Source of the DNA: an uncultured Clostridia bacterium
GTDB taxonomy: Bacteria; Bacillota_A; Clostridia; UMGS1840; HGM11507
Direction of reading: 5' to 3'
DNA: 7,682 nt
NCBI GenBank assembly: GCA_934403665.1
Contig: CAKRUL010000050.1
Span: forward strand, 1 to 7,682
Shown one piece after another: positions 1-6,413 of the stretch. Under the pieces are notes generated by a model. It had not been told where the DNA came from. It ran no database searches and saw nothing but the letters and a program-made list of their open reading frames with translations. Made by a program: the position numbers and the translations under genes. Position 1 is the first letter of the stretch. The number at the start of each line of letters is the position of its first letter.

Positions 1-208
1 AAACGGTGCGGTTCTCCGAAACGTAAAAAAAGATTGTCTGATCATCGATCTTGCCTCAAAGCCGGGCGGCGTGGATTTTGATTGCGCAAAAACGCTTGGT
101 CTGAACACGATATGGGCTTTGTCTCTTCCGGGTGCAGTAGCTCCCGAAACAGCCGGAATCATTATCAAAGATACCATTATGAATATACGAAACGAGCTGG
201 GGGTATAA
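1..208 (+). CDS. dpaA: Dipicolinate synthase subunit A, C-terminal fragment (5' end outside window)
   Basis: DpaA (SpoVFA) is the NAD(P)-binding-fold subunit of dipicolinate synthase. With DpaB it converts the lysine-pathway intermediate dihydrodipicolinate (or its hydrated form) to dipicolinic acid in the mother cell during sporulation. Only the last 68 codons are here, with the first whole codon at position 2 and TAA at 206-208. I recognise the family from the C-terminal pattern IIDLASKPGGVDF, followed by LPGAVAPETAG and a short helix ending NELGV. The family is about 300 residues long, so roughly three quarters lies upstream. dpaB starts two bases after the stop, which is the expected operon partner and strongly supports the call. 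The promoter, probably of the mother-cell sporulation type, lies outside the window. No frameshift is seen in the visible part. Confidence 0.9.
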   Translation, partial: NGAVLRNVKKDCLIIDLASKPGGVDFDCAKTLGLNTIWALSLPGAVAPETAGIIIKDTIMNIRNELGV

Positions 209-210
209 GA

Positions 211-807
211 ATGGATCATATGACTGTGGGTTTTGCCCTGACAGGCTCATACTGCACATTTGACAAGGTCATACCGCAGGTCCTCGAATTTGTAAAAAAA
301 GGGCATGATGTACATGCAATTGTTTCAGAAAATGTACAGCATACCGACACACGGTTTGGAAAATCTGCGGATTTTATGAAGCGTTTAGAGAATATAACGG
401 GTAATCCTTTGATTACTTCAATCCGTGAGGCGGAGCCGATCGGACCAAAGAATTTTTTGGATTGCCTGATGATTGCGCCATGTACGGGAAATACTCTGTC
501 AAAATTGGCAAACGGCATTACAGATACCTGTGTGACCATGGCGGCAAAAGCAACTCTGCGCAATCAAAATCCGCTGATACTTGCCATTTCCACAAACGAC
601 GGCTTAAGCGGTTCCGCCAGAAGTTTAGGCACTGTACTTAATTATAAAAATGTATATTTCGTTCCTTTCCGTCAGGACGAATATATCAAAAAAGAGACCT
701 CTTTGGTTGCAGAGATGACAAAAATATACGATACATTTGCTGCTGCGTTCGAGGGAAGGCAGCTTCAACCTTTGCTTTTGGAAGGCAAAACATCACAAGC
801 AAAATAA
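211..807 (+). CDS. dpaB: Dipicolinate synthase subunit B (flavoprotein-like subunit)
   Basis: This is the second dipicolinate synthase subunit (SpoVFB), acting with DpaA to make the calcium chelator that dehydrates the spore core. It is 198 aa, matching the roughly 200 aa of the family. It has the flavoprotein/decarboxylase Rossmann-like fold. An N-terminal strand and loop GFALTGSYCTF (residues 7-17) is followed by the diagnostic stretch APCTGNTLSKLANGITDT from residue 89, then MAAKATLRN and an STNDGLSGSA segment, and YFVPFRQDEY near residue 150. The start at 211 is chosen because GGGGG at 199-203 sits 7 bases upstream. An in-frame extension back to 82 would run through dpaA. An alternative ATG at 220 would lose three residues and has poorer spacing. 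The gene ends just before a strong hairpin. Unlike in Bacillus subtilis, no asd/dapG genes follow: the next gene is convergent. Confidence 0.95.
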   Translation: MDHMTVGFALTGSYCTFDKVIPQVLEFVKKGHDVHAIVSENVQHTDTRFGKSADFMKRLENITGNPLITSIREAEPIGPKNFLDCLMIAPCTGNTLSKLANGITDTCVTMAAKATLRNQNPLILAISTNDGLSGSARSLGTVLNYKNVYFVPFRQDEYIKKETSLVAEMTKIYDTFAAAFEGRQLQPLLLEGKTSQAK

Positions 808-820
808 ATGAGAAAAAGGC

Positions 821-853
821 AAAGGAGCTGCAGCATTTTGCTGCAGCTCCTTT
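821..853. terminator. Perfect 14-bp hairpin, probable bidirectional terminator
   Basis: The arms AAAGGAGCTGCAGC (821-834) and GCTGCAGCTCCTTT (840-853) pair perfectly around the loop ATTTT. The hairpin lies 13 bases after the dpaB stop and 80 bases after the stop of the convergent amidohydrolase gene. Read leftward, the stem is followed by GCCTTTTTCTC and further T-rich sequence, a good intrinsic terminator tail. Read rightward the tail is only TTT followed by CAGACTG, so termination of dpaB may be weaker unless the A/T end pairs are counted as part of the U-tract. Confidence 0.85.
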
Positions 854-916
854 CAGACTGTCGATCAACCGATCGGCACACTGGCAGACTTTGAAAAGAG
901 GGGCCTTACATAGAAG

Positions 917-934
917 ACGCCTCCGTTCCGGCGT
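917..934 (-). terminator. Weak inverted repeat at the 3' end of the amidohydrolase gene
   Basis: The arms ACGCC (917-921) and GGCGT (930-934) form a 5-bp stem with an 8-base loop, touching the stop codon of the minus-strand gene. On the minus strand the stem is followed by CTTCTATG, a poor T-tract. It may assist 3'-end formation, but the larger hairpin at 821-853 is the better terminator. It could be chance. Confidence 0.2.
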
Positions 935-1716
935 TATAAGCCGATGCACTTTTTAAAATTGAGCCCCATAATCTTACGTTTGGCTTCGTCGGAAATATCT
1001 GCGAATAAAATCCGACCGTAAGTCACACGATAGTCAAACAGGGGGGAATCCGTCCCAAAAAAGATTTTGTTTTCGTCGCTGTGATGCACCATATATTCTA
1101 CCGTATTGTTCGGCGCAAAGGAAACCGGCAAATCGCAGTATGCATTCGGATATTGCTTCAGTAACTCCGCAGTCCTCTCCACACCGTCTACGGCACCGCA
1201 GTGTGCAATGATAAACGTTGTGTCCGGATATTTTTCAATCATTTTGCCGAGCAATGTCACATCCCCGTGATTGAAGGTGTGCACCAGCACAGGCATCTTA
1301 TGCTGCGCGGCATAAAGATAACACTCATGATACCGTTCATCCGTCACAGGAACACCGCTGTAATCAGGATGAATTTTTAAACCGATGATGTCTTTTTTGC
1401 CTTCCAGGCGGAGCACTTCGTCAATGAGACCGTCTTTGTAGTTGGGGTTTAACGTGATGTAGCCGAAAAAACGACCGGGATATTCGGAAATAGCGCTGAC
1501 CATACGGTCATTTCCCTGTTTGAAATCGCAACAGATGGCAAGCGAAGAAGAGATTGCCATGCGTTGAAAATGCATTCTGTCCATGATGGCGACCAAATTT
1601 TGAGCTTCGCTTTCCCGCATTGTGATGCTATACCATTTTCCAAGATGGGCATGCGAGTCGTAAATTTCCATATCGGTGAGAATTTCTCCTTTTTTGACTC
1701 TGTCTAAGATACTCAT
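934..1716 (-). CDS. Amidohydrolase_2-family metal-dependent hydrolase or decarboxylase, catalytically intact
   Basis: This 260-aa cytoplasmic protein has the TIM-barrel pattern of the amidohydrolase superfamily (Amidohydrolase_2 type). All expected metal-site positions are present: the HxH motif in YDSHAHLG (H22, H24), GLKIHP (K114, H116), the barrel-strand histidine in PVLVHTFNH (H146), IIAHCG (H172) and the catalytic aspartate in FFGTDSP (D223). Members of this family hydrolyse or decarboxylate small carboxylates, lactones or amides, and the substrate cannot be read from the sequence. The start at 1716 has AGGAGGTG at 1725-1732 upstream. It overlaps the stop of the upstream paralogue by the four bases ATGA, so the two are probably translationally coupled and may form a hetero-oligomer. 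It is the last gene of the minus-strand cluster and ends before the convergent terminator. Confidence 0.85.
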   Translation of the reverse strand: MSILDRVKKGEILTDMEIYDSHAHLGKWYSITMRESEAQNLVAIMDRMHFQRMAISSSLAICCDFKQGNDRMVSAISEYPGRFFGYITLNPNYKDGLIDEVLRLEGKKDIIGLKIHPDYSGVPVTDERYHECYLYAAQHKMPVLVHTFNHGDVTLLGKMIEKYPDTTFIIAHCGAVDGVERTAELLKQYPNAYCDLPVSFAPNNTVEYMVHHSDENKIFFGTDSPLFDYRVTYGRILFADISDEAKRKIMGLNFKKCIGL

Positions 1717-2474
1717 GAAAGCGCCACCTCCTGCATCAGATGTTCCAGATTGCCGTGGGCAATTTTCTCCTTTTCCGGTTTGCTGATATCGGCATACAGA
1801 ATTTTTGCCACTGCTGCGCCAACGGAAATATAGGGAGCGCCGCTTCCGAAAATCAGGCGTTCGGCGCCGAAATGGTGTGTGATATACTCGATGCCGTCCA
1901 ATGTGGTATAGTTGCTTGTCTCCAGAAAAAGATGTTCAAACATCTGCATCAGCCGCATCAGATCTCTGTCCCAGAGATAGGAAGCATCTGTGAGGATGAG
2001 ACGCAGTTTCGGGTAAGCGGAGAGAACTTCATACAAATCGTTGACGGTGACATTTTTCAGCGATACCATAAGAGGCATCCGCAGGGTACATAAAAACGAA
2101 AAAATTTCCGCCAGATTCCATTTCTGAAAGGAAAAACGATGTTCGTTGCTTGCCGGAAACATTTTCACCAGGCGCACAGAATTTTCCTTCCATTCGATTT
2201 CCAACTGATCCAGCGGAAGAAAATCGCCGGCATGGTTCGGAAGCATGACATGCGCAGGAAGGAAGAAATCATCTCCCTGAATTTCTTTTGCCAGAATCCG
2301 GTTTCCCGAGAGCGCATCAAACTCTCTGGCGATGGTATGATGGCACACTGCCTTTGTGATGCCGCAGCGCTGCAGCTCTTTTTTGATGTCATCCTTTTCG
2401 GTAACGGAAAAGGAATAGACTTTTCTTCTTTTTCCAATCGCACAATTTGCGTCAACAAATGTGACTCCATTCAT
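1713..2474 (-). CDS. Amidohydrolase-like protein lacking all metal-binding residues (probable pseudoenzyme)
   Basis: This 253-aa protein is a divergent paralogue of the gene that follows it. The shared skeleton includes FVDANCAIG against IYDSHAHLG at the N-terminus, RLVKMFP against GLKIHP, LRMPLMVS against HKMPVLVH, LILTDAS against FIIAHCG, LIFGSGAP against IFFGTDSP, and YADISKPEKEKI against FADISDEAKRKI near the C-terminus. The residues expected to hold metal are replaced: N10 and A12 for HxH, S138 for the strand-5 histidine, D163 for the strand-6 histidine and G212 for the aspartate. The reading frame is intact and well spaced (AGGAG at 2485-2489, 10 bases before ATG), so this is not a decayed gene. 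It is probably a structural or regulatory partner of the intact enzyme. Function is inferred, not known. It lies 19 bases after the secreted protein gene, indicating one operon. Confidence 0.75.
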   Translation of the reverse strand: MNGVTFVDANCAIGKRRKVYSFSVTEKDDIKKELQRCGITKAVCHHTIAREFDALSGNRILAKEIQGDDFFLPAHVMLPNHAGDFLPLDQLEIEWKENSVRLVKMFPASNEHRFSFQKWNLAEIFSFLCTLRMPLMVSLKNVTVNDLYEVLSAYPKLRLILTDASYLWDRDLMRLMQMFEHLFLETSNYTTLDGIEYITHHFGAERLIFGSGAPYISVGAAVAKILYADISKPEKEKIAHGNLEHLMQEVALS

Positions 2475-2493
2475 CGAATGTCATCTCCTATTT

Positions 2494-3243
2494 TTAGTTC
2501 GGAAGCTCAATTTCTGCGCTTACCAAAATATTGTTTTTGAAGTTAAAATGAATCGCTCCGCGAGCGCCGCTGTTTGGAATTCCTAAGGTATAATACGTAA
2601 GGCAGGTATAGCCTGAGGTGTTAATTTCAATTTTGGCGTCATTGCCATAGGCGGAGGTGACGTCGGAAAGGGTATTTCCGATGCAGACGCCTTTGTTCGT
2701 CATTCCATCCTGTTTCAGGGAATAAAAAGGCTCGGTTTGTCCCATGGCGCGGTAATTCTCATCGATATTCAGTTCGTTTGATTGCAGATAATCGAAATCG
2801 GTGATCCAAATGTATTTCACATCGCCTTCTCCGTTAAAGTAAACTTTTTTGTTGAAATATTCGGCGATAAAGCGCAGGGGCAACATAGCGCGGTCATTCA
2901 CAATCTGGGGAGCGACCGGCATTTCGATTGGATTGCCGTTGACTCCTGCGATTTTCATATCAATCGTCAGCATCAAAACATCGGCATCTTTTTTGACATA
3001 GACCGTCTGATCTTCTGCAAACCATTCAACTGTGAATCCCAGTTTTTCTGCGAGCGCACGAAGCGGGACTAACGTATGCCCATCGATGATAACGGGGGAT
3101 ACATCACATTCCAAAAATTCGCAGTTATCGTAGGATCCCAGGGAGAGGACAATACGAATGTCATTGTCTGCGGCTGCGGGAAAGCAAAAAAACGAGCACA
3201 GCAACAGTGCCGTCAACAAGAGAGAAAGCATCTTATTTTTCAT
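2494..3243 (-). CDS. Secreted protein with two copper-amine-oxidase-N-type (stalk) repeats
   Basis: This 249-aa exported protein has unknown function. Residues 1-25 form a clear signal peptide: lysines at 2 and 4, a leucine-rich core, and PAAA-D as cleavage site. No proper lipobox is present. Two repeats of the copper amine oxidase N-terminal/stalk type follow. The first, about residues 49-84, has VIIDGHTLVPLRALAEKLG. The second, about 112-147, has IVNDRAMLPLRFIAEYF. The C-terminal 65 residues, starting GVCIGNTLSDVTSAYG and ending ILVSAEIELP, resemble a small alpha/beta module seen after such repeats, with a loose likeness to the BamE-type GxxxxxVxxxxG pattern. The family is common on clostridial cell surfaces and usually takes part in wall or peptidoglycan contact; no catalytic residues are recognised. 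The gene lies 119 bases after mutS2. A TGTAAT -10-like hexamer at 3269-3274 lacks a -35 partner. Confidence 0.8.
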   Translation of the reverse strand: MKNKMLSLLLTALLLCSFFCFPAAADNDIRIVLSLGSYDNCEFLECDVSPVIIDGHTLVPLRALAEKLGFTVEWFAEDQTVYVKKDADVLMLTIDMKIAGVNGNPIEMPVAPQIVNDRAMLPLRFIAEYFNKKVYFNGEGDVKYIWITDFDYLQSNELNIDENYRAMGQTEPFYSLKQDGMTNKGVCIGNTLSDVTSAYGNDAKIEINTSGYTCLTYYTLGIPNSGARGAIHFNFKNNILVSAEIELPN

Positions 3244-3252
3244 TTGATTCAT

Positions 3253-3259
3253 CCTTTCT
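3253..3259 (-). promoter_or_regulatory. Ribosome binding site that fixes the start of the secreted protein
   Basis: On the minus strand AGAAAGG occupies 3259-3253. It lies 9 bases before ATG at 3243 but directly abuts ATG at 3252, so 3243 is the usable start. This also places the signal peptide at the very N-terminus, as expected. Longer starts, as far up as 3321, would add 26 residues that do not look like a leader. Confidence 0.7.
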
Positions 3260-3362
3260 GAATAGCTTATTACATTGCTTTTTGATTGGCGGAACCGATG
3301 TCCGCGTGCCTTTTGACGCAAGGAGCAGAAAATTTGTCTGAAAAGACCATGTGGAGAAGGGA

Positions 3363-5708
3363 TTACTTGAGTTCCACAATAGTTACTCCGGTTTCTCCTT
3401 CGCCAAACGTGCCCAGACGGAACGATTTCACCTGACGGTTATTTTTCAGCATGGCATGAATGGCACTCCGGAGCGCCCCGGTCCCTTTTCCGTGAATGAT
3501 GGATACCGGAGATAAATGCAGCATGGCGGCATCGTCCAGATATTTTTCTGCCTCCAGCACGCCGTCGATCACCGTCTGCCCTCTTAAATCCAGTTCGGTC
3601 TTCATGGTTTTGTTCCGAAGCTCTTGCTTTTTCTGAGAGACATAGGTAATCTCTTTTTTATCGGAAAGCGCCGGGATGATTTCGAGATTATCCAAATGGA
3701 CATTGATCTTCATAATGCCGGCCATAACGGTCAGATTACCCTTGCTGTCCGGTTTTGTCAATACGCTTGCCTCTTTATCGATGTCAATGAGACGCACGGC
3801 AGTTCCCAGAAGAAGTTTGGCAGGATTCACTTTTTGTGTGCGCACCTTTTTTGAGGTTTCGTAAAGCCGTTTGATTCCAAGGTTCAGTTTTTCACGGGCT
3901 TTGGAGATCGAACGGTCAAATTCTTTCTGAGATTGTTCATTGCGGAGTTTTCGCAGCTCCCGGATCATTTCATCCGACTGTTCTTTTGCTTCCTCCAGAA
4001 TGTTTTTTGCCTGTTCATGTGCTTTTTCTAAAATTTGCTGGTGTTTCTTTCGGTTTTTTTCTTCCTCCGCCGATAGGCTTCTGCGCAGTTCTTCTGCTTC
4101 TCTCTGAAACTGGCCGGCAAGTTCCCGTTCCTTCTGAAGCTCTTTCCGGGTCTTTTCCACTTGCGCAATGACATCTTCAAAACGGATATTGTCCTCGTGC
4201 AGCTGTTCTTTGGCTGTGTCCAAAATCTCCTGCGGCAGACCCAGCTTGAAGGAGATGGCAAAAGCGTTGCTCTTGCCGGGGATGCCGATGAGAAGCTTGT
4301 AAGTGGGGCGCAGCGTCTCCACATCGAATTCACAGCTGGCGTTTTTGACGCCTTTTGTCGACATGGCATACATTTTTATTTCACTGTAGTGCGTGGTTGC
4401 AATAACTTTAGTCCCGCGTCTGCGTAAATGTTCAATGATTGCTATGGCAAGGGAAGCTCCCTCTACCGGATCGGTTCCGGCCCCTAATTCATCAAACAAT
4501 ACCAAAGAGTCCGCATCGGCGGTTTTCAGAATATCCACAATATTTGTCATATGGGAGGAAAAAGTGGAGAGTGATTGCGATATGCTCTGCTCGTCACCGA
4601 TATCCGCACAAATATTGTGGAAACAGGCAATCTCACTCTTGTCAAAGGCAGGAATCAGAAGCCCGGACATTCCCATGAGGCATAAAAGTCCCAATGTTTT
4701 CAGAGCGACGGTTTTTCCGCCGGTATTCGGTCCGGTGATAATCAGGGTATCAAATGATTTTCCTAAGTGAATATCGATCGGGACAACCTTCTCTTTTTCA
4801 ATCAGGGGATGCCTTGCTTTTTTCAGATCTACCCGTCCGTTTTGATTGACAAGGGGCTTTATTCCTTTCATCTGTGTGCCGTATCTCGCTTTTCCAAAGA
4901 GAAAATCCAATGCGCATATGATCTCATAATTGCTTAATATCTCCTGCGAATGAATGGCTGCCATATTGGACAGATCATAAAGAATTCGTTCAATCTCCCC
5001 GGCTTCTTCTTTATACAGACCGGTCAGAGCATTGTTGGTTTCGACCACTGCCATCGGCTCCACGAACAGGGTCTGCCCCGAAGCGGAAGAATCGTGAACG
5101 ATACCGGGAATTTCACCCTTGTGTTCCGCCTTGACCGGAAGCACATAGCGTTCTCCGCGCATGGAAATGATGGGATCCTGCAGATATTTTGCGTATTTTT
5201 GAAGATAGCTGTTGAGAATTTCCTTGATTTTATCGTTGGTGCTTCTGATTTTTTTTCGGATGGAATACAGCTTAATACTGGCGTTGTCAGAAATTTCATC
5301 CTCCGAAAGAATTTTCGAGGTGATTTCTGTCTCCAAGTTTCGCAGGGGAATCAGCTGAGAAAAATAGAAGGGCAGAAACGAATCCTCTTTGGCGTATTCC
5401 CGCAGCAAACGTGCGGTCTTTAACAATTTTGCAATGTCCAGAAGTTCTTTTTGGGAAAGAATTCCGCTGACCGTCAGCCGTTGGATGTGAAGATTGATTT
5501 CATCCACCTTTACAATGGGGGGCTCTCCGCGCTTTAACAGCAGACTTTGCGCCTGTTCGGTTTCATTCAGTGCGTGCTGAATTTCCTCCATGGTTTCAAA
5601 AGGGAGAAGCTCCTCGGCACGTTTTTGATTGATCGGGAGAACCATATGTTCTTTTAATTGTCCGCATATTTTATCAAACTCCAGTGTTTGAAGAGATTTC
5701 TGATACAA
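3363..5708 (-). CDS. mutS2: MutS2 ATPase/endonuclease with C-terminal Smr domain
   Basis: At 781 aa this is the normal size for MutS2 (about 785 in B. subtilis). The N-terminal core and clamp occupy about residues 1-310 and contain ISMRGERYVLPVKAEHKG and the SSASGQTLFVEP motif (207-218). The ABC-type ATPase has Walker A GPNTGGKT (326-333), signature STFSSHM (381-387), Walker B LVLFDELGAGTDP (402-414) and switch histidine TTH (438-440). A charged coiled coil spans about 500-625, then a small beta (KOW-like) domain at about 628-678. The Smr nuclease domain spans about 703-781, with LDLRG (706-710) and HGKGTGALR (739-747). Family members bind branched DNA and suppress recombination, or split collided ribosomes in Bacillus. 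The start is TTG at 5706-5708: an in-frame TGA lies six bases upstream and no other plausible start is near. It is the first gene of the minus-strand cluster. Confidence 0.97.
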   Translation of the reverse strand: MYQKSLQTLEFDKICGQLKEHMVLPINQKRAEELLPFETMEEIQHALNETEQAQSLLLKRGEPPIVKVDEINLHIQRLTVSGILSQKELLDIAKLLKTARLLREYAKEDSFLPFYFSQLIPLRNLETEITSKILSEDEISDNASIKLYSIRKKIRSTNDKIKEILNSYLQKYAKYLQDPIISMRGERYVLPVKAEHKGEIPGIVHDSSASGQTLFVEPMAVVETNNALTGLYKEEAGEIERILYDLSNMAAIHSQEILSNYEIICALDFLFGKARYGTQMKGIKPLVNQNGRVDLKKARHPLIEKEKVVPIDIHLGKSFDTLIITGPNTGGKTVALKTLGLLCLMGMSGLLIPAFDKSEIACFHNICADIGDEQSISQSLSTFSSHMTNIVDILKTADADSLVLFDELGAGTDPVEGASLAIAIIEHLRRRGTKVIATTHYSEIKMYAMSTKGVKNASCEFDVETLRPTYKLLIGIPGKSNAFAISFKLGLPQEILDTAKEQLHEDNIRFEDVIAQVEKTRKELQKERELAGQFQREAEELRRSLSAEEEKNRKKHQQILEKAHEQAKNILEEAKEQSDEMIRELRKLRNEQSQKEFDRSISKAREKLNLGIKRLYETSKKVRTQKVNPAKLLLGTAVRLIDIDKEASVLTKPDSKGNLTVMAGIMKINVHLDNLEIIPALSDKKEITYVSQKKQELRNKTMKTELDLRGQTVIDGVLEAEKYLDDAAMLHLSPVSIIHGKGTGALRSAIHAMLKNNRQVKSFRLGTFGEGETGVTIVELK

Positions 5709-5734
5709 TTTCTGTCAACTCGCTTTTTTCTTTT

Positions 5735-5743
5735 ATCGTAACA
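5735..5743 (-). promoter_or_regulatory. Candidate extended -10 for the mutS2 cluster
   Basis: The minus strand reads TGTTACGAT across 5743-5735: an extended -10 TGN followed by TACGAT, four of six matches to TATAAT. No convincing -35 is found 16-18 bases upstream, where the sequence is T-rich. Its position, about 27 bases before the TTG start, would give a very short leader. It is the best candidate visible in the divergent gap but is weak. Confidence 0.25.
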
Positions 5744-5792
5744 TATTTTGCCGGAAAAAGAAAGAATATATTTTTGGAAGGGTGCAAAAGAA

Positions 5793-5821
5793 TTTACAGA
5801 CCGAAAGGTTTCTGATATACT
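5793..5821 (+). promoter_or_regulatory. Sigma-A type promoter for the yaiI-sigma-anti-sigma cluster
   Basis: The -35 TTTACA (5793-5798) is separated by 17 bases from the -10 TATACT (5816-5821), and TG one base before the -10 makes it an extended -10. Each hexamer has one mismatch to consensus. Transcription would start near 5828, giving a leader of about 75 bases before the yaiI ATG at 5904. This is the strongest promoter in the window. Confidence 0.75.
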
Positions 5822-5845
5822 GACGAAAAGAGAGACTGAACTGTC

Positions 5846-5872
5846 CCGGAGGAAAGAAAGGCTTTCCTTCGG
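5846..5872 (+). other. Leader hairpin in the 5' UTR of the YaiI-family gene
   Basis: The arms CCGGAGGAAAG (5846-5856) and CTTTCCTTCGG (5862-5872) form an 11-bp stem with one G-U pair and the loop AAAGG. It lies between the promoter and the real ribosome binding site at 5893-5897. The left arm holds a GGAGG sequence without a start codon nearby. It is not followed by a T-tract, so it is unlikely to be an intrinsic terminator. It may stabilise the mRNA or bind a regulator. Confidence 0.55.
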
Positions 5873-5903
5873 TTGTGGTTGACAGAAAGCGCAGGAGATC
5901 GCT

Positions 5904-6353
5904 ATGAGAATTATTGTGGATGCGGACGGCTGTCCGGTCAGACAGATTACAGAAAAAACGGCGAAGGTCTATCAGCTGGAGCTTCTTTTCGTCACCGATT
6001 ACAATCATATTTTACATTCGGATTATGCACAAATCGTCACAGTGGATCAGCAGAAGGATTCTGCAGATTTAAAAATTGCCGCCATGGCGCAACCGAATGA
6101 TATTATCGTGACAGGAGATTACGGGGTGGCGGCGCTTACCCTGGCAAAGGGTTGTGCACCGATTGGCTTTTCCGGCATTTGGTATACCGATGAAACGATT
6201 GACGGATTCCTTTGGAACCGGCATATCGGCATGCAGACCAGAAGAAGGGGAAAGCATCTCAAGGGACCGAAGAAAAGAACCGAACAAATGGATTTGGAGT
6301 TTGAAGCAGGGCTGAAGCAATTGATTGAAAAAAGAAAAAGGGAAAAAAGATGA
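5904..6353 (+). CDS. YaiI/YqxD family protein (UPF0178, DUF188)
   Basis: This 149-aa cytoplasmic protein belongs to a widely conserved family of unknown biochemical role. Its N-terminus IIVDADGCPV (residues 3-12) is the family signature, normally DADACPV. The acidic residues D6, D8, D52, D55 and D72 (in IIVTGDYGVA) are placed like those of PIN-like nuclease folds, which the family is thought to resemble; nuclease activity here is inference only. The middle and C-terminal parts also fit: the family position of GIWYTDETIDGFLWNRH, and GPKKRTEQMDLEFEAGL near residues 121-137. The tail is lysine/arginine rich. AGGAG at 5893-5897 lies 6 bases before ATG, fixing the start. The gene is first in a plus-strand cluster and 60 bases ahead of an ECF sigma gene; whether it shares their function is unclear. 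Confidence 0.93.
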   Translation: MRIIVDADGCPVRQITEKTAKVYQLELLFVTDYNHILHSDYAQIVTVDQQKDSADLKIAAMAQPNDIIVTGDYGVAALTLAKGCAPIGFSGIWYTDETIDGFLWNRHIGMQTRRRGKHLKGPKKRTEQMDLEFEAGLKQLIEKRKREKR

Positions 6354-6379
6354 AGTCGGATCGCTCCCATTCTCGTTAT
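6351..6379 (+). promoter_or_regulatory. Possible ECF-type autoregulatory promoter ahead of the sigma gene
   Basis: TGAAGT (6351-6356) and CGTTAT (6374-6379), 17 bases apart, loosely resemble the TGAAAC/CGTa pattern used by many Firmicute ECF sigma factors, where the usual spacing is about 16. The position, about 20 bases before the sigma-gene ribosome binding site, would suit autoregulation. The match is loose and could be chance. Confidence 0.2.
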
Positions 6380-6400
6380 CATAAGAGAAGAACGGCAAAA

Positions 6401-6406
6401 AGGGGG
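6401..6406 (+). promoter_or_regulatory. Ribosome binding site supporting a GTG start for the sigma factor
   Basis: AGGGGG at 6401-6406 lies 7 bases before GTG at 6414. The next candidate start codons downstream would cut into the first helix of sigma region 2, so the GTG is preferred. Confidence 0.7.
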
Positions 6407-6413
6407 AAAACCG

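Noticed and set aside
82..210. Longer dpaB starting at 82 (241 aa)
   Set aside because: The added 43 residues run over the dpaA C-terminus in another frame and do not match the family; the start at 211 has a good ribosome binding site and correct length.
1713..2474. Proximal amidohydrolase-like gene as a decaying pseudogene
   Set aside because: No stop or frameshift over 253 codons, good ribosome binding site, and conserved fold positions outside the active site argue for a selected, non-catalytic protein.
3289..3305. Inverted repeat GCGGA/TCCGC between mutS2 and the secreted protein gene as a terminator
   Set aside because: The stem has only 5 bp with a 7-base loop and no T-tract on the minus strand.
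3244..3321. Extended start of the secreted protein giving 275 aa
   Set aside because: It would bury the signal peptide behind a basic, non-hydrophobic stretch of 26 residues; the site at 3253-3259 supports the start at 3243.
4950..5423. 157-codon open frame on the + strand inside mutS2
   Set aside because: It is antisense to the highly conserved MutS2 core, has no recognisable domain, and is best explained as a shadow frame.
5711..5718. TTGACA on the minus strand just before the mutS2 start, as a -35 element
   Set aside because: A matching -10 would fall inside mutS2 and none is present 16-18 bases downstream; the transcript would lack the start codon.
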